DNA of 64,000 bases, taken from NCBI GenBank assembly GCA_014529385.2, contig CM043942.1:55985340-56049339 (forward strand). The letters run 5' to 3'. The translations under genes were made by a program, and so were the position numbers. Source of the DNA: Adiantum capillus-veneris (Eukaryota; Streptophyta; Polypodiopsida; Polypodiales; Pteridaceae). The notes beneath the pieces are model-generated. The model ran no database searches. It was not told the DNA's origin and saw nothing but the letters and a program-made list of their open reading frames with translations. Below, piece after piece: positions 26,107 through 37,939 of the stretch (positions are counted from its first letter, which is position 1; every line of letters starts with the position of its first letter).

Positions 26107-26700
26107 TTGTTGGATTTGGCGCTCTTTACCTTGACAAAGTTTGATGGTACAAACTTCTTATTGTGGAAAGAGTGCATGCTTGGTGCATTGACTGGGCATA
26201 ACTTGTTGATGCCTTTGCATCAAAAGTCACTGAAGCTTAAGTTGATGTATCTTAAATATTTGAATACATTAGTTAAGTCTTGTACAATGCATTTATGTTG
26301 ACGTTATGTATGAGACAATAGCTTATGATGTATGGATGAGATTATGTTGCTTCATGTATGGTCCTATGAGAGGAAGGTATCCAGTTGTAGAGATTTTGTA
26401 TGTTGGTAATGTGGTCATCAGGGCACATTAGGTGGCATTGTTTCAAGCTTATGAGGTAGTGAAAAAGACAACAAAAGTATGTCACAATTTCTTGGATAGC
26501 TATTGAGGATAAACATACGTATCCTACCTTGAGTGTTGGCAATGATGAGGATGGAGATGCATTTCATGCATCTACATGCTGACATTCTTTATTGTTATCC
26601 ATGGATGATGGCTTGATGTGTAATTGGATCTTGGATTTAGATTGTCATTTCTACTACCTTGCATTGAGAGTGGTTTACACCGTACAATGCCACAAACACA
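26107..26700 (+). pseudogene. Ty1/copia gag-protease relic
   Basis: The frame at 26107-26301 contains 'KFDGTNFLLWKECMLGAL', the diagnostic start of copia gag (usual form KFDG.NF.LWK..M...L). Further on, about 26614-26660 reads 'MCNWILDLDCHFY', corresponding to the copia protease site W-[IV]-LDSG[CA]-S-H, with the catalytic DSG replaced by DLD. Stops separate the parts and no integrase or RT follows in order. Non-functional. Confidence 0.8.
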
Positions 26701-26849
26701 ACAAAAGAAGAACGATCTCAGATCACCTACGAGAGCCCCTTTATCCACCATCAAGAAGCTGCAAGTCCTTGCAATCTTGGTCCTAAGATTTATGACCAAG
26801 GGGACAACCAAGGCATAGACCTTGTCCCATTGCCACTCAAAGGCTTTTT

Positions 26850-28660
26850 GGCAAGTATTTGCATGCTAATTGGCAACACACGTGCAAGAGTCCATCTTGC
26901 AACAATAAGAGAATTTGAACTCATCCCCCCAATATAAAGATTTGAATGTTTTAGCACAATATACCTTTTTTCTCATCACCTTAAACACCATGGATGCTTC
27001 AAAGCAACTCTTTTGGTGATATCAACCCAATTTATCTAAGAGAAGCACTGACCTCACCGCTTTTGGGCTCACCCGTTTAATATCTTGTGGAGTTATTGAG
27101 GGAGCAACTTGCCGACCAAGAAAAATTGATGTAAGGCCTTAAAGACTGCTCTTGATAAGCAAAACTATGAAGGTCAAAAAATTGTAAAGACTTTATAGAT
27201 AACCTTTTAGCATCAGCAAACCTCCCAAAAACAATCAACCATCAGTCGCCTAGGGCTTTTGGAAAATTTTGTTGAATTTATGAATGCTTGAAAATGTCCC
27301 AAGGGCTCGCTGATATACAACTTTTGGCATGTACAAAGTAGTGTATAAACGCATGTGCATGTGTACATATAGATGTAAATACATACATTTGGAAGCTTCA
27401 AAATGTGGTTTTGAGTTCCAAACATGATGCGACTGTACACATTGTAAATAGTCATGCTTGCGTGTCAACCATTGCGCATATGTGTGTGCCTGGACAGGGT
27501 ATCAAAGCCTTAGATACGGTTCTAAGTGGCTTATTTTGGCTCTAGAGAATGTTTTTGAGATATTTAGAATGAAAATAGTGCAAGTGGAAGTGTAGGCACT
27601 CTCATCCCACCCAGAAGTTTAACACATGCGATAACTGTCTATTTGCGATGCTTGATATGCAGCGATGCATGAACCGCCTTAGAAGTGGTCAAAAGTGGAA
27701 TGTGGGTATGTGGCAATGAATTTTGGGTATCAAGGACCAAGCCTACAAGATTTGATGGATTTTGGAGTATGTTTAATATTTTTCCCACGAAAAATTCCCA
27801 TCAACATTAAAAATTGGCCAAAATTAGGCCCAAAAAAGTCAAAAAATGATCAAAATGGTGTGAAAAGGCAAAGTTTTTCTACATCAATGTGGTGCCGTGG
27901 CTGTTCAAGCTTGTGGAGACTTTTTTAATCCAAGAATCATCACTTTCACTTCTCTATACGTGGGAGGAAGTAAGGTTTCTATAGGTGGTCCTATGCCGTC
28001 CCCTCTGTTCGCGTCCTGTTTTTGAGTGTGTGGAGGAGTGAATGAGAGATTCTTCTCTTCAATTTTGCACTCGGGAGAGTCTATGTAAGTTTTGAGGTTT
28101 CCATGAATGTGTGTGTGCAAGGAATTGAGGGAAGAAGTTGCGGCTTTTTGCAAGACTATGTGACCCTGTATCAGTGTCATTATGGTTGAGGTTGCTCCAA
28201 ATAGTCCAACAAAGTGTAGTTTGGTGAAGATTTTGCAATGGTTTGAGAGAGGTATTTTAATTTTGGATTTTTTGAGTTTTTGATGGTTTTTCTTGTATTT
28301 TGTGGTTGCCATCGAGGGTTATTTCAAGTGTTGATCAACTCGACTCACCTTCTAGTATCTACGTGCAAGCATTGTCTTGTAGGTCGATACATTTGGAGTT
28401 TTAATTGAGCTTGTGGAGAGGATTTCCATTGATCTCTTAAGTGGTAGTGTGTGAGTTGAGAAATTTAAGCAAATACCTTGTGTTGTGTTAAGGTGGCAGG
28501 GAGTGTGAGTGCGCACGATGTCTTTTGCTCCATCATCTTTTGACGATCCTACTGGGGAGCAAAAATTTTCCAATTGTGCACCAAGGCGAAGTGGTTTTGT
28601 TGTGAAGTTTGAGCATCCTTGAAGAAAAGTGGTGGTGTGATCAAAGCACAAGACTTCAAC
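26850..28660. other. Probable retroelement leader, no gene recognised
   Basis: No coding frame recognised. 'GGGTATCAAAGCC' near 27497-27509 resembles the TGGTATCAGAGC tRNA-Met primer site but is degenerate and lacks a demonstrable LTR edge. The stretch may be the LTR and leader of the gypsy element whose gag starts near 28665. Confidence 0.35.
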
Positions 28661-28664
28661 TCTT

Positions 28665-29400
28665 GTGGAATCACTCACACAAGGGAGAAGTGACTTTGAA
28701 GGGATGGCTTATGGTAGGCTCGTATTTACAGGGAAGGAGGATGTAAAGGATTGGATTGCTGACTTTGAGTGGAATACCCTTGGTATGCACATTGTAAATG
28801 ATGAAGCAAAACTTCATGTATTTCCGCTTGCACTAAAAGGGGAAGCTTGTGAGTGGTTTGAGGTTTTGGAGGAAGACAAAAAGCAAACATGGGAGCATGT
28901 GAAGTAGGCAATTTTGGATAGTTTTGGGGAAAAGATTGACAAGATAGAAGCAACAACAAAGTTGAAGGTTTGCAACAAGATGTTCATGCTAACTTTAAGG
29001 TTTTTTGCAACACTTCAAAGGACTTTGGGTGCAATTAGAGGAGGCATCCCAAGTATCACTAGGGCATTTTCTTCATTGGACTGTCTGCATCCAAGTGTGA
29101 GGGTGAGGGTTGATCAAGAGGAGCCTGCTACATTTGAAAGAGCTATGGAAATTGCTGAGCAAGAGCAAGAAGATCAAACAAAGGTGGGATCAAGGTGTGA
29201 CACATGTTGAGCAAGTGGTGGTGCAACCAATGGTTCCTATAGAAATTGCAAGAGTTGAGGATAAACATAATAAATAGGAATAAAAGAGAGGAGCGACCAA
29301 CTGGGAGAGGTAGGGGATGAAGGCTATAGGGAAGATGCTACAGTTGTGGTGAAGAGGGTCACTACGCTCTTGATTTTCCTGAACCACCAAGAGAGAGAGG
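28665..29400 (+). pseudogene. gag with altered zinc knuckle
   Basis: The frame 28665-28907 holds 'DVKDWIADFEWNTLGMHIVN' and 'LALKGEACEWFEVL', the classic retrotransposon-gag core, continuing at 28914-29210 ('ATFERAMEIAEQEQED'). The nucleocapsid knuckle at 29336-29377 reads C-Y-S-C-G-E-E-G-H-Y-A-L-D-F: the last Cys of the CX2CX4HX4C motif is Phe. Stops at 28905 and 29208 split the frame. Confidence 0.85.
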
Positions 29401-29939
29401 AGGGATGTATCCCTTGTATGTACACGGTTGAGGAATAGGAGAATAAAATCATTAAGAGCAGGCACTAGAGGCACCACCGTAACAACAACCCCCTCAACCA
29501 CAGCCTGCAAATGGAGAAGGTAGGGCTATCAACTTCATTACCCTTGAGCAGCAAGATGTGGATGTCTTGGCTAATAAGAGAGTGAGGCATGATAAGAAGA
29601 TAGATATAGAAGAAGAGAAGGAAACAAGCGCAAAGAACGAGAAAGCTAAAGAAGAAGATCAATCAGAGAATAGCAAGAGGAGATGACAAAGGGAAATAGG
29701 TCCAAAGGACTATCCTCTTGGCCAAGGTGTTGAAGGCTATGATATTGAACGACATACAAAATCAAACGGCTAACATATATTTTTGTCAATTGGTTGATTT
29801 GAGTGCTAAATTGAGGAGAAAATGGAAAGAAATGTGTGAGTGTGTGGGCTCCTTCCAAAAAAAGAAAAGCATCAAAGCATGGTGTCATCCTTGAGGGTTG
29901 GTCACCCTATAGATATGGTGCTGATAGTTGAAGCTATGT

Positions 29940-30210
29940 TGGGAAAGAAGACAGAAGTGCAAGTATAGGTGGATGGTGGTGCCCAAGTGTGTGCCATGAT
30001 TGAGGCTATCATGAAGGAGGCAAGTACCAAGATTTCAATGAATGGTTCAATCCATATGAGGATGGCCAACCACAAAAAAGCAAGGTGTCTTGGGATAGCT
30101 GAATATGTGAAGATAAAAGTCCTGGGGATTGAGTGCTTGGTTGATATCTATGTGATGCAAGCGGGAGAGAATGCTTACCCGATCATTTTAGGGAGCCATG
30201 GATTATAACC
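29940..30210 (+). pseudogene. Retropepsin (aspartic protease) of the gypsy relic
   Basis: The domain cuts the gag-pol polyprotein. The frame from 29969 begins with V-DGGAQVCAM, where DGGA stands at the usual D-[ST]-G-A active site. It continues 'ADHRK'-like text and ends 'AYPIILGSHGL', the ILG strand typical of the fold. The Asp is kept; DGGA in place of DTGA is seen in some gypsy lineages, so it need not be a loss. Confidence 0.8.
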
Positions 30211-30555
30211 CTTGGTGCTAAAAAAGATTAGGGCATGGCCTGATCACCATCCCTGACAAAAATAAAGGAAGAATCATAGTCTACAACATGAAGACACATG
30301 AGAGCCATACACAACCTTAGTGGAGATGCAAGATATGAATTCAACAGAAACTGCCTCATATGACATTGATGCTTTGTCTACCTCACCAGAAAGAGTGTAG
30401 AGGAAGGCTTGATGTAATTGTGTCTTGATCTATTTGGGATAAGTGTTGAAAAGGAAGCATCCATGCATGATATGGAAGTCAAGGAGGAGAAAGAGAATTC
30501 AAAAGCAATTATAGAGCTTTCCAAAGTCAATGTAAGAAGCATGTTATGAGAAGAC

Positions 30556-31420
30556 TTGATGGAGAAAGAGAATGAAGAAATGTTTGCGCAGTTTATAAAG
30601 CTATTTTCCACTGAATACACGGAGTTGCAAGGAGAAAAATGGGTCGAGCATAGAATCAACCTAAAAGAAGGTGCCAAGCCAAAGGTTCACAATCTTAGGA
30701 GATTGGGGGTCATTCATGAGAGGATCTTTGTGAAGAGGTGATAAAGCTTTTGAAAGCAAATTTCATCTTTCAAGTGGACGAGTTTGAATGGGTCTCCTCT
30801 AGTGGTTATTGTGCCCAAGAAGAATGGAAGATCTAGGGTATGTGTTGATTTCAAATGTTTGAATGCTACCACAAAAGGGAATCATTATCCACTACCCTTT
30901 CACGATGAAATCCTTAATTAGGTTGTAGCACATGAATGCTACTCAATCATGGATGAATTTTTTTGGCTATTTTTAGATCTTGATAGCAATTGAAGATCGA
31001 TTGAAGACTACCTTCATCACTCCTTGGGGTTGTTTTGCCTACAAAAACAAGCCTTTTGGATTGGTTAACTCATAAGCTACCTTTCAGGGTGGATGAATAA
31101 AGTGTTTGATCCCTACTTGGGTAAGTTCATTCAAGATTTCAAGGATGACATTGGATGTTATAGCTCTCGGATCACACATTTAGAGAAGCTAAGGTTGAGT
31201 TTTTTGAAAGACTTCAACAAGAGGGTTAGCAACTCAACCCAAAGAAGTGTAAGTTTGCTCATGTCGGAGTTCATTTTCTAGAACATGTATCACAAAATGG
31301 AATAGAGGCTGACCCTGAGAAAGTAAAAGATTTATTGCTTATGGTTCCACCCAACAACACAAAGGATTTGGTATCATTTGTGCATAAGCTTAGGTACCTC
31401 TCACGGTTTTTTTGGATGAT
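30556..31420 (+). pseudogene. Reverse transcriptase of the gypsy relic
   Basis: The linker 'EHRINLKEGAKPKVHNLRRL' (about 30649-30708) leads to the RT fingers 'VIVPKKNGRSRVCVDFKCLN' (about 30805-30864), 'YPLPFHDEIL' and 'CYSIMDEF'. Then come 'FGLVNS', 'VFDPYLGKFIQDFKDD' (31100-31147; the YxDD site appears as FKDD) and the connection domain 'VSFVHKLRYLSRF'. Stops and frameshifts break it at several points, so no enzyme can be made. Confidence 0.85.
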
Positions 31421-31589
31421 ATGTTAATAGTGTATCCCCTCCAAAAATAGAGCCAAAGAGTTAAAAGGCTTGAATGGAATGAAGACATGCAACATGATTT
31501 TGATGCATCAAGGATGTATTGTGTGCTTTAGTGTCAAAATTCCCCTAACATGCATTTGATTTTCTATGTATCTATTAGTGTGCGATCAG

Positions 31590-31884
31590 TAGACATCGCA
31601 AGATCATCCCCCTGCAATATTGTGGTGCTTGAACTGCTACTATTACTAATACTAGCTCCACCTTGTTCCTCTCCTCTCCACTGACACAACTCATGCACCA
31701 CACCACATATATAAACCCTTTCTTCATCGTATTGAGAGTCGCAGCTTGTCTCACACCGAATCAACCCTTGCTCTTCTACACAAAAAGCCTTCGCAATGTG
31801 GTTGATGCATCGTCCCACAAAGCTTCACGACTCAAAGGAGCTGAACTTGTCATATGTTTGCCAGTGCTCCTGACAGTCGTCAAC
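31590..31884 (-). pseudogene. Truncated copy of the unrecognised gene-like sequence
   Basis: Reverse copy of 4762-5056. It lacks everything after the arm boundary and has a one-base deletion relative to the left copy (near 31811) that shifts the frame of its first residues. Its presence only as a truncated piece makes the left copy the more complete one. Confidence 0.45.
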
Positions 31885-32149
31885 CTGAAGTGTCAACCCT
31901 GGCTCAAAATTCAAGTTAAAGTGCAAATTCAAATTAAAGTCTAGTTGGAAGGTTCAAATTAAAGTGCATCTCGATCAACCTTCACCTTTAATTTTGTCAT
32001 TATTCGTTTCAAAAGTTTGAGTTTGTAATCTTCCTATATTTTTGGAGCACAACGACACTAGAGTCACATTAGAGAAGTGGTGCTCCTCTAGATTTTAGAG
32101 CCTTATGCCTCGCCCTCAAAATCAAGTTAGCACTGATTAGATAATGCTT

Positions 32150-32380
32150 TCAAATTTTCAGCACATTTACTACAATAGTCAATTTTGTATCATATGTACT
32201 AAATTTAGATTCAGAGGCTTTAAATTTACGACTTTCAAATGCAAGTGGGTGGTTATCTTGCATAAGAACTGCACCGATACCTTTTCCACTAGCATCAATG
32301 ACTACAAGAAAGAATGGTTGGTCAAATCCAGGCAATTGGAACACAAGTGCATTAGTCAAAGTGTTAACCCTCACAAACAC
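32150..32380 (-). pseudogene. Ty3/gypsy RT-RNase H fragment (right copy)
   Basis: Encodes the same 76 residues as 4265-4495, including DASG and 'GIGAVLMQ'. It is a relic without neighbouring pol domains. Confidence 0.8.
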
Positions 32381-32556
32381 CCTATCACCTTCGATGGACG
32401 CCTTATTATTTATTTGATTGAGTCATGGAGTGGGATTGTCGGTCCAATAGGTGTGTAGGTGATCGCCAATGAGAAGCGCACCACTTATCATATTTTTACA
32501 GAAGTTTTGCAACGGCCGGCCATTGTGGGCGCCCATGTGTGAATGGATCAAACTCT

Positions 32557-32564
32557 TATAAAAG
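32557..32564 (+). promoter_or_regulatory. TATA box of an LTR-like unit
   Basis: TATAAAAG followed by an (AG)n-containing leader. The left-arm equivalent is 4081-4088 on the minus strand. The GC-rich 'GGCCGGCCATTGTGGGCGCC' lies about 45 bases upstream. Transcription would run toward the interrupted frame at 33963. Plausible, not proven. Confidence 0.4.
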
Positions 32565-32659
32565 GTCCATTTGGCCTAAAAATCCTCATTCTTGGAGGTG
32601 CAAGCTAAGAAGTGCTCTTGCTCCATCTCTGTCTCCTTCTCCTTCGTGTGCTCACGTGT

Positions 32660-32683
32660 GTATGTGTGTGTGTGTGTGTATGC

Positions 32684-32730
<47 letters not shown>
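32660..32730. repeat. (GT)n-(AG)n microsatellite
   Basis: Right-arm counterpart of 3921-3990; the AG part is about 48 bases, longer than in the left arm. Confidence 0.95.
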
Positions 32731-32731
<1 letters not shown>

Positions 32732-33962
32732 ATTGCAGCGGCAGCCCTTGTTCTTCGCAGCACAGGATTCTTCACGATGGAAGCATTGAGCAGTGAGTGA
32801 CACACCATTGTTTCTTTGAGATTGCTAGGACTGTCTAGTTGTGTGCTTGCAGCCTTTCGAGGCTTGCACACAAGTTTTCAGCCTTCGACACGTGCGGCAA
32901 AGCACACATTTTTGGTGACTCTGTCGAGGACTGCTTTGCACTAAAGCTTGAGGAGCACTCAGGGCTACCTCTGGAAGCCTTTTCTCCATCTATTTTTAGT
33001 TTTTGCTGGGTTTGTGTAGATTTGCTAAGTGGTTGTAATGCGCAGGTTTGTTAGAATTTGTTATTGTTGAAATGTGCAAATTTTCTATTAGGTTTGCTAA
33101 GATATGTAATGTGTAGGTGTTAATAGATCTATTAGCTGGTGTAAATCTGTAATGTGCTCTGTGAGTAGATTGAGTACTTTGTGAGTGAGCAGTTTTGTTC
33201 TATTAGTTAGTGTAGACAGTGAATAATAGTGTAGAAAGTGAGCAGTAGAGTTGACTATCTTTGAGTGTGCAGCTCTGTGTTAGAGAATGTGTGAGCAGAG
33301 GTAATTAGTGGTAATTAGCTGGGTTAGCTGCAAGGAGGTTAGACAGAGCTATTAGGAGCTTTTGTGTGTGTGCGTAAGCTCGTCGTCTACGCGGCAACAT
33401 TATCTTCAAAAAAAGCTTTTATTGATTTTTTTAAAATAATTTAAATTAAAAAAAACGCTCAAAAATATTGAGACAAAAAACGAAAACAGAAAGAAAATTA
33501 AAGAAACCTTTTCTAAAAGGAAGGATCGAGATCGGGGTCATTCCCTCGAGCCCGAGCCAGCCCACCCAGGCCTTAGTCCTCAATCTTATGATATACTATA
33601 CACACTACTTTATGCATAAAGACTAGGACCTCAACTGAAGGGAGGGCATGCAGGATAAGTTCCTCAAGTCCTCCACCATCCCCTTCACACTCACCCTTGG
33701 GACTTACTAATTCTAGCCTTCTTCCCACCTAGAAAATACTATTTTTAGGATTTTGAGAGATTTACATAACCAAATTAGGAGCTGTAAAGCACGGCACCTC
33801 CCCTAGCAAAGACGCTCGTTTTGAGCTATCACACGCCATATTTTGTGGCTTGGTTTAAAAAAATAAACAAAAAATAACAAAAAAATTGGGTTGTAAACAC
33901 CTAAAAAACTGGTGAGCGGCCTTCACGGGCACTCGCCAATACTTCCAGAGTGTTGAGATCAC
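32731..33962. other. Leader-like non-coding part of the right arm
   Basis: No recognised gene. It contains a run of 'GTGAGTAG/TAGTGTAG' words (33130-33300) and an A/T-rich block (33410-33510). Mirrors 2683-3890. Confidence 0.4.
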
Positions 33963-34928
33963 ATGCACCTACACTTTGGTTGTGTGCTAGAGGACAAGCA
34001 CATAGAGATTATCTCTGTTTACGCGAGCACTCATTATTCCTCCACCTTAGGCTCTAGGCCCTCAACGGGAACCCAAGGTAGTACCACTCAGGACCCACAT
34101 ATTGCGTCTAGTGACTCTTCCTCTGACTACAACATCATGGAAGGTTACCCGATACCTAATCATGATAGTTAAAGCTAAGACATGCATGCCATGGGCCCAC
34201 GGTCCGGGCCGAGCGTGCTTAGCCGCTTGAAGGAAACTTTTAGTAGAGCCACTCCCTCCAAACATGGAGCTAACAAGGTAAATGAAGGGAGTGGGGAAGT
34301 AAATTTGCCATTCATGACTAACGTAGAACCCATGCTCCTGGAGAGTGTGCATGTGAATACTTCATTCACTAGACCCCGTGACTCTTCAGAGCTATTCCTC
34401 TCCAAGGTTATATTACCTGATGGTAGAAGCCTTGCTGAAGTGCAAGAGGTTGAGTGATATATCATTGTGACTAGGGAAAAGGAAATTGAGAGCCTACGCA
34501 AGGTAGAGCAATGGAGAGAGCTTAAGGCAAAGGCCCCTATGTCAACATCCATGCTAGTCGAGCAATTGAGTGCTCATGGATTAGCAACCACTAAGGGTCA
34601 ACCCATTGAGAGCCACGTTGCATCTAGTTCAAAGGACACCCCTAGCACCTCAATCCTAGATGGAGCGTTTCTAAATGAGAACTGGGAGTATGAAATACAA
34701 ATGGAAACTCTAACCGACCTATACACAAGTCACACCTATCACGTGGGTCGGTTAGATGTCCTACAATCCACAATGGGTGCTACTAGTGTAGAGGATCGAC
34801 AACAAAGAGTTTGTGATGTCATCCATAGGGTTATTGAGTTGGAGAGACAGAACAAAGGGATCCACATGCCTTCAGTGGGTCCCTCTATGAGATTCTTGTT
34901 AAGTATGGAGCCTGATTTACCCTTGTAA
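33963..34928 (+). pseudogene. Unrecognised interrupted reading frame (right copy)
   Basis: One continuous frame is split by TAA (34170-34172), a second TAA nearby (about 34176-34178) and TGA (34455-34457) into parts of 69, 91 and 153 residues. The first part is Ser/Thr-rich. The last starts MTREKEIESLRKVEQW and has heptad-like charged sequence suggesting a helix. I know no family with it. An LTR-like segment begins 24 bases downstream. The 153-residue part is identical in both arms, so the stops predate the duplication or were copied. Confidence 0.45.
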
Positions 34929-34952
34929 TTTTCTGTGGTAAAAGCGCACATT

Positions 34953-35688
34953 TGTAAGGCCCCCATTATGAGGAGAAGCCATCGTGCGTGAAGGAAAATC
35001 ACTCACCGGAAACCAAAATTTTCACGGACAAGAATCAAGAATCTTTTTTCGCCGGAATATTCTTTTTCGCCGAAATATTATGGCCGGACGGCGGCCGGAA
35101 AGTGGTCGGAAAACAACCGGTGGGTTGGCCGGTGGCCGGTAGTCAATGGCCGATGGCCGGTGGTCGAAAGTCAATGGCCGGTGGCCGGTGGTCGGAAGTC
35201 AATGGCCGGTGGCCGGTGGTCGAATTCAATGGCCGGTGGCCGAATTCAAAAGCGGACTTGTCTTCTCAAGGGCGGCCACACATGGGCGGATTGGAGGGTC
35301 CGATTTGGACTTATTCGCACAAGGGCGGCTACACATGGCTGTATCTCATAAGAGAGGGCAGCCCTTTTGACCTATAAAAGGAGGCCATTTCTACACACAT
35401 TTCATAGTGTGAAGTTGATGCAACAAGGTGAGTGTGAGGTGGTGAGAGTGAAGCAAGGCGGGAGCTCCATTAAGGGTATAATCCCTTTGTAAATTACTTC
35501 TTGTTTTGAAGTACTAAAGCCATTGAGTGGCTGCTTTCCCGTGGATGTAGCCCACATTGGGTGAACCACGTATATCGTGTGTACTCTCTCTCTCTCTCTC
35601 TACTCTATAATCTCGTGTATGTAAATCTGTCTCTCTCCATTAAGTAATCTACTCAATTATCTATTTAGCTACGTCTTATTTCCTAACA
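34953..35688 (+). repeat. LTR-like segment with TATA box and minisatellite (right copy)
   Basis: Starts TGTAAGGC and ends CCTAACA. Upstream of TATAAAAG (35373-35380) lies a GC-rich minisatellite of GGCCGGTGG units (35090-35250). Downstream are a (TC)n tract (about 35584-35600) and a pyrimidine-rich end. The element type is undecided because neither primer site nor polypurine tract was recognised. Confidence 0.4.
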
Positions 35689-36657
35689 ATTCTTGGATAC
35701 AGGGAAGGCTAAGTAATCAACCTTATCGCCTAATATTGGTGGGCTGGTTATTGACTCAGCGGAGTCAAGGCAAGATCAGGTTGTGTGCTGTATGCATTGT
35801 ATGGAGGATGGGGCCATGATCAGACCATAACTCGTGCGTGTGATGTTGGTGAGGCATCGAGAAGTCAGGAGGGAACAATGATGAGATCTAGGAAATTGTG
35901 GCGTGTTGATTATGGGCATGAGCATGTAGGAGCATGTGGGTGAGCTCATGTGATAAAGACAAGCGAGCAACTACAAGGCATTGGATTAAAAAATAGTGCA
36001 GCTTGGGTGGGTCAAGGGGAGCCCAAAAAGGGTATGCAAGTTTGCAGATAGCGTCAAGCCAGTTTCGAGATGATGTCAAGAATGGAGGGTGTGTAAATGT
36101 TAAAAAGAGAAAACCAATAAGATCTTGTTCCCACAGAGACAAAGGCCTTTGAATGTGAACCCCCACGGCTAACTAGCGAGGGAGAGGGAGTCTCTTACAT
36201 GATACAATAAAGAGAATGGCAAGAGGACAAATATGAGTGTCGAGGTTTGTAAATTTTTGCAATAATAATATCTTAACCCAAAAATGGCAATCATTTGCCA
36301 TGCACACTCCCCAAAAAACATAATAATCACAAAATCCTCTTGTCATTGATGGATCAAGCATACAACCTTGATGTTCGAGCTTGCACACAAAAAAATATGT
36401 TCAATTTTATGCCACTTTAGCAATACAAGCACAAAATTACGGCCTCATTTTCTCTCATGAAGAGTGCCATATTCTATCAATAAAACACTTGACCTCATTC
36501 TAACTATCATAATCCATGCTTGAGCCCATGAATCGTGCATTCACAACATGAAATGAGACGAATTGGAAATCATGCATGCACAAAGATTGGGCTTCAATTT
36601 CAAAATTGATGCAATTTGATTGCCATTTGGGTAGCACACTTAAACAATGCATATATT

Positions 36658-37939
36658 CCCTTATTGGCCATTCTAAGACCAATCAAAATCATTGCAATAT
36701 GAATTTCTCATCTCCAATAGCTCAAATCATCCAAACCCAATTGGATTTGTCATTTTGGTTTATATGGCTACTCACATTTGTACTTATAAACACACAAATC
36801 AATGCACTTTTGACCATACCAATGAACTTGGCATACATTGTAATGGTAGTGCACTTAAAATCATCCCCAAGTGAGAACCAATCGGGTCATTCATCTCAAA
36901 TCCTTTGATGATACACACCAATCTTTAGCTCCATTAATCATTATGATTGGTAACCAAGACCAATCATTCATCTCAAATTTGGACATCAAATGCCATTGAG
37001 TAGGCACACACACCCAAATTTAGACCAAAACTATATGCAATTATTCCATCGACTTCACATTACATAGCTCAAATTGCATATTCAATCAAGCATGAATGAA
37101 TGCATGCATGCTTAATTTCTCAAAGATTAACACTAATTTGACCCAATCAAGCAATACTCACAATAAAAAATTAAGCACCAAAATTCAAAATTAGCTCTTT
37201 TGGCCATGCAATTAGGCCTATCCCTAATGTTTACATGCACATTTGATACATATTTTACAATCAACAAGCATTTGGGTGGCCCAATTGACCATCAATCATT
37301 CAATCAAGTGGTCTTCAATTGGGCACACACACTCTTTCTTTGCCCAAATTTTTGGCATTTAGGCTTATCCAATGATTGAATTTTCAGCACACACTAATTG
37401 CATTGAAGTTGGCCTCCCCAATCATCACATGCCAATCAAGGTACTCTAATCATATCACACACAAGTGACATTAAGCTCAAGGCCCTTAAACCTCCACATA
37501 TTAAGCACACAATTAGACACAAAATCTAATCACATGACGAATAGTGCACACACTACACTAATCAAGAAAATTAGAGGAGTCATCAACTAATTGAAGTACT
37601 CATGGAAGAAGAGTGTTAAGATCAAAGAAAGAAGTCATTACCTCTCTCAAATCTAGAATAATGAGAGTGCAAAACTACTTCATGACATAATGAAATATAG
37701 AGAAGGCTAGATTAATGAGCAAAATAGAGATTAGATTAATCAAGAAGAGCTACTCTAATTACAAAGGATTAGCACTAGCCTTCTAAGCATGGGCATTAAG
37801 CTCAAGGCTATGCCATCCATAAAGTGAACACTCAAGAGTGACTACTCAAGAATGGCTTCTCTTTAAGCATAGGGCTCTTTTATAGGTTTGGACCTCAATC
37901 CCTTCAACTATGGGATTAAGTTGAGCCATTTTGTCTAAA
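36658..37939. other. AT-rich region, possible LTR
   Basis: No gene. Rich in 'CAATCA' and 'CACACA' words. On the minus strand a TATAAAAGAGCCC box near 37877-37889 suggests an LTR promoter reading leftward, but no ends were found. Confidence 0.4.

Larger units (their letters stand above)
28665..31585 (+). mobile_element. Plus-strand Ty3/gypsy relic, gag-PR-RT
   Basis: Gag, zinc knuckle, protease and reverse transcriptase occur in standard gypsy order on one strand over 2.9 kb, all with stops. The coding similarity ends in the first residues of RNase H ('ALVSKFPLTC', about 31530-31560), where the right inverted-repeat arm begins at 31590. Integrase and a 3' LTR are not seen beyond the arm. Confidence 0.85.
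31590..36657. repeat. Right arm of the ~5 kb inverted repeat
   Basis: Reverse-complement twin of 1-5056; 12 bases longer because of microsatellite and small indel differences. The inner end interrupts the RNase H region of the gypsy relic on its left. The outer end is set only by where the left arm meets the window edge, so the true repeat may be longer. Confidence 0.95.

Noticed and set aside
27497..27509. tRNA-Met primer-binding site (GGGTATCAAAGCC)
   Set aside because: Two mismatches to the standard site and no LTR edge identified; kept only as a remark.
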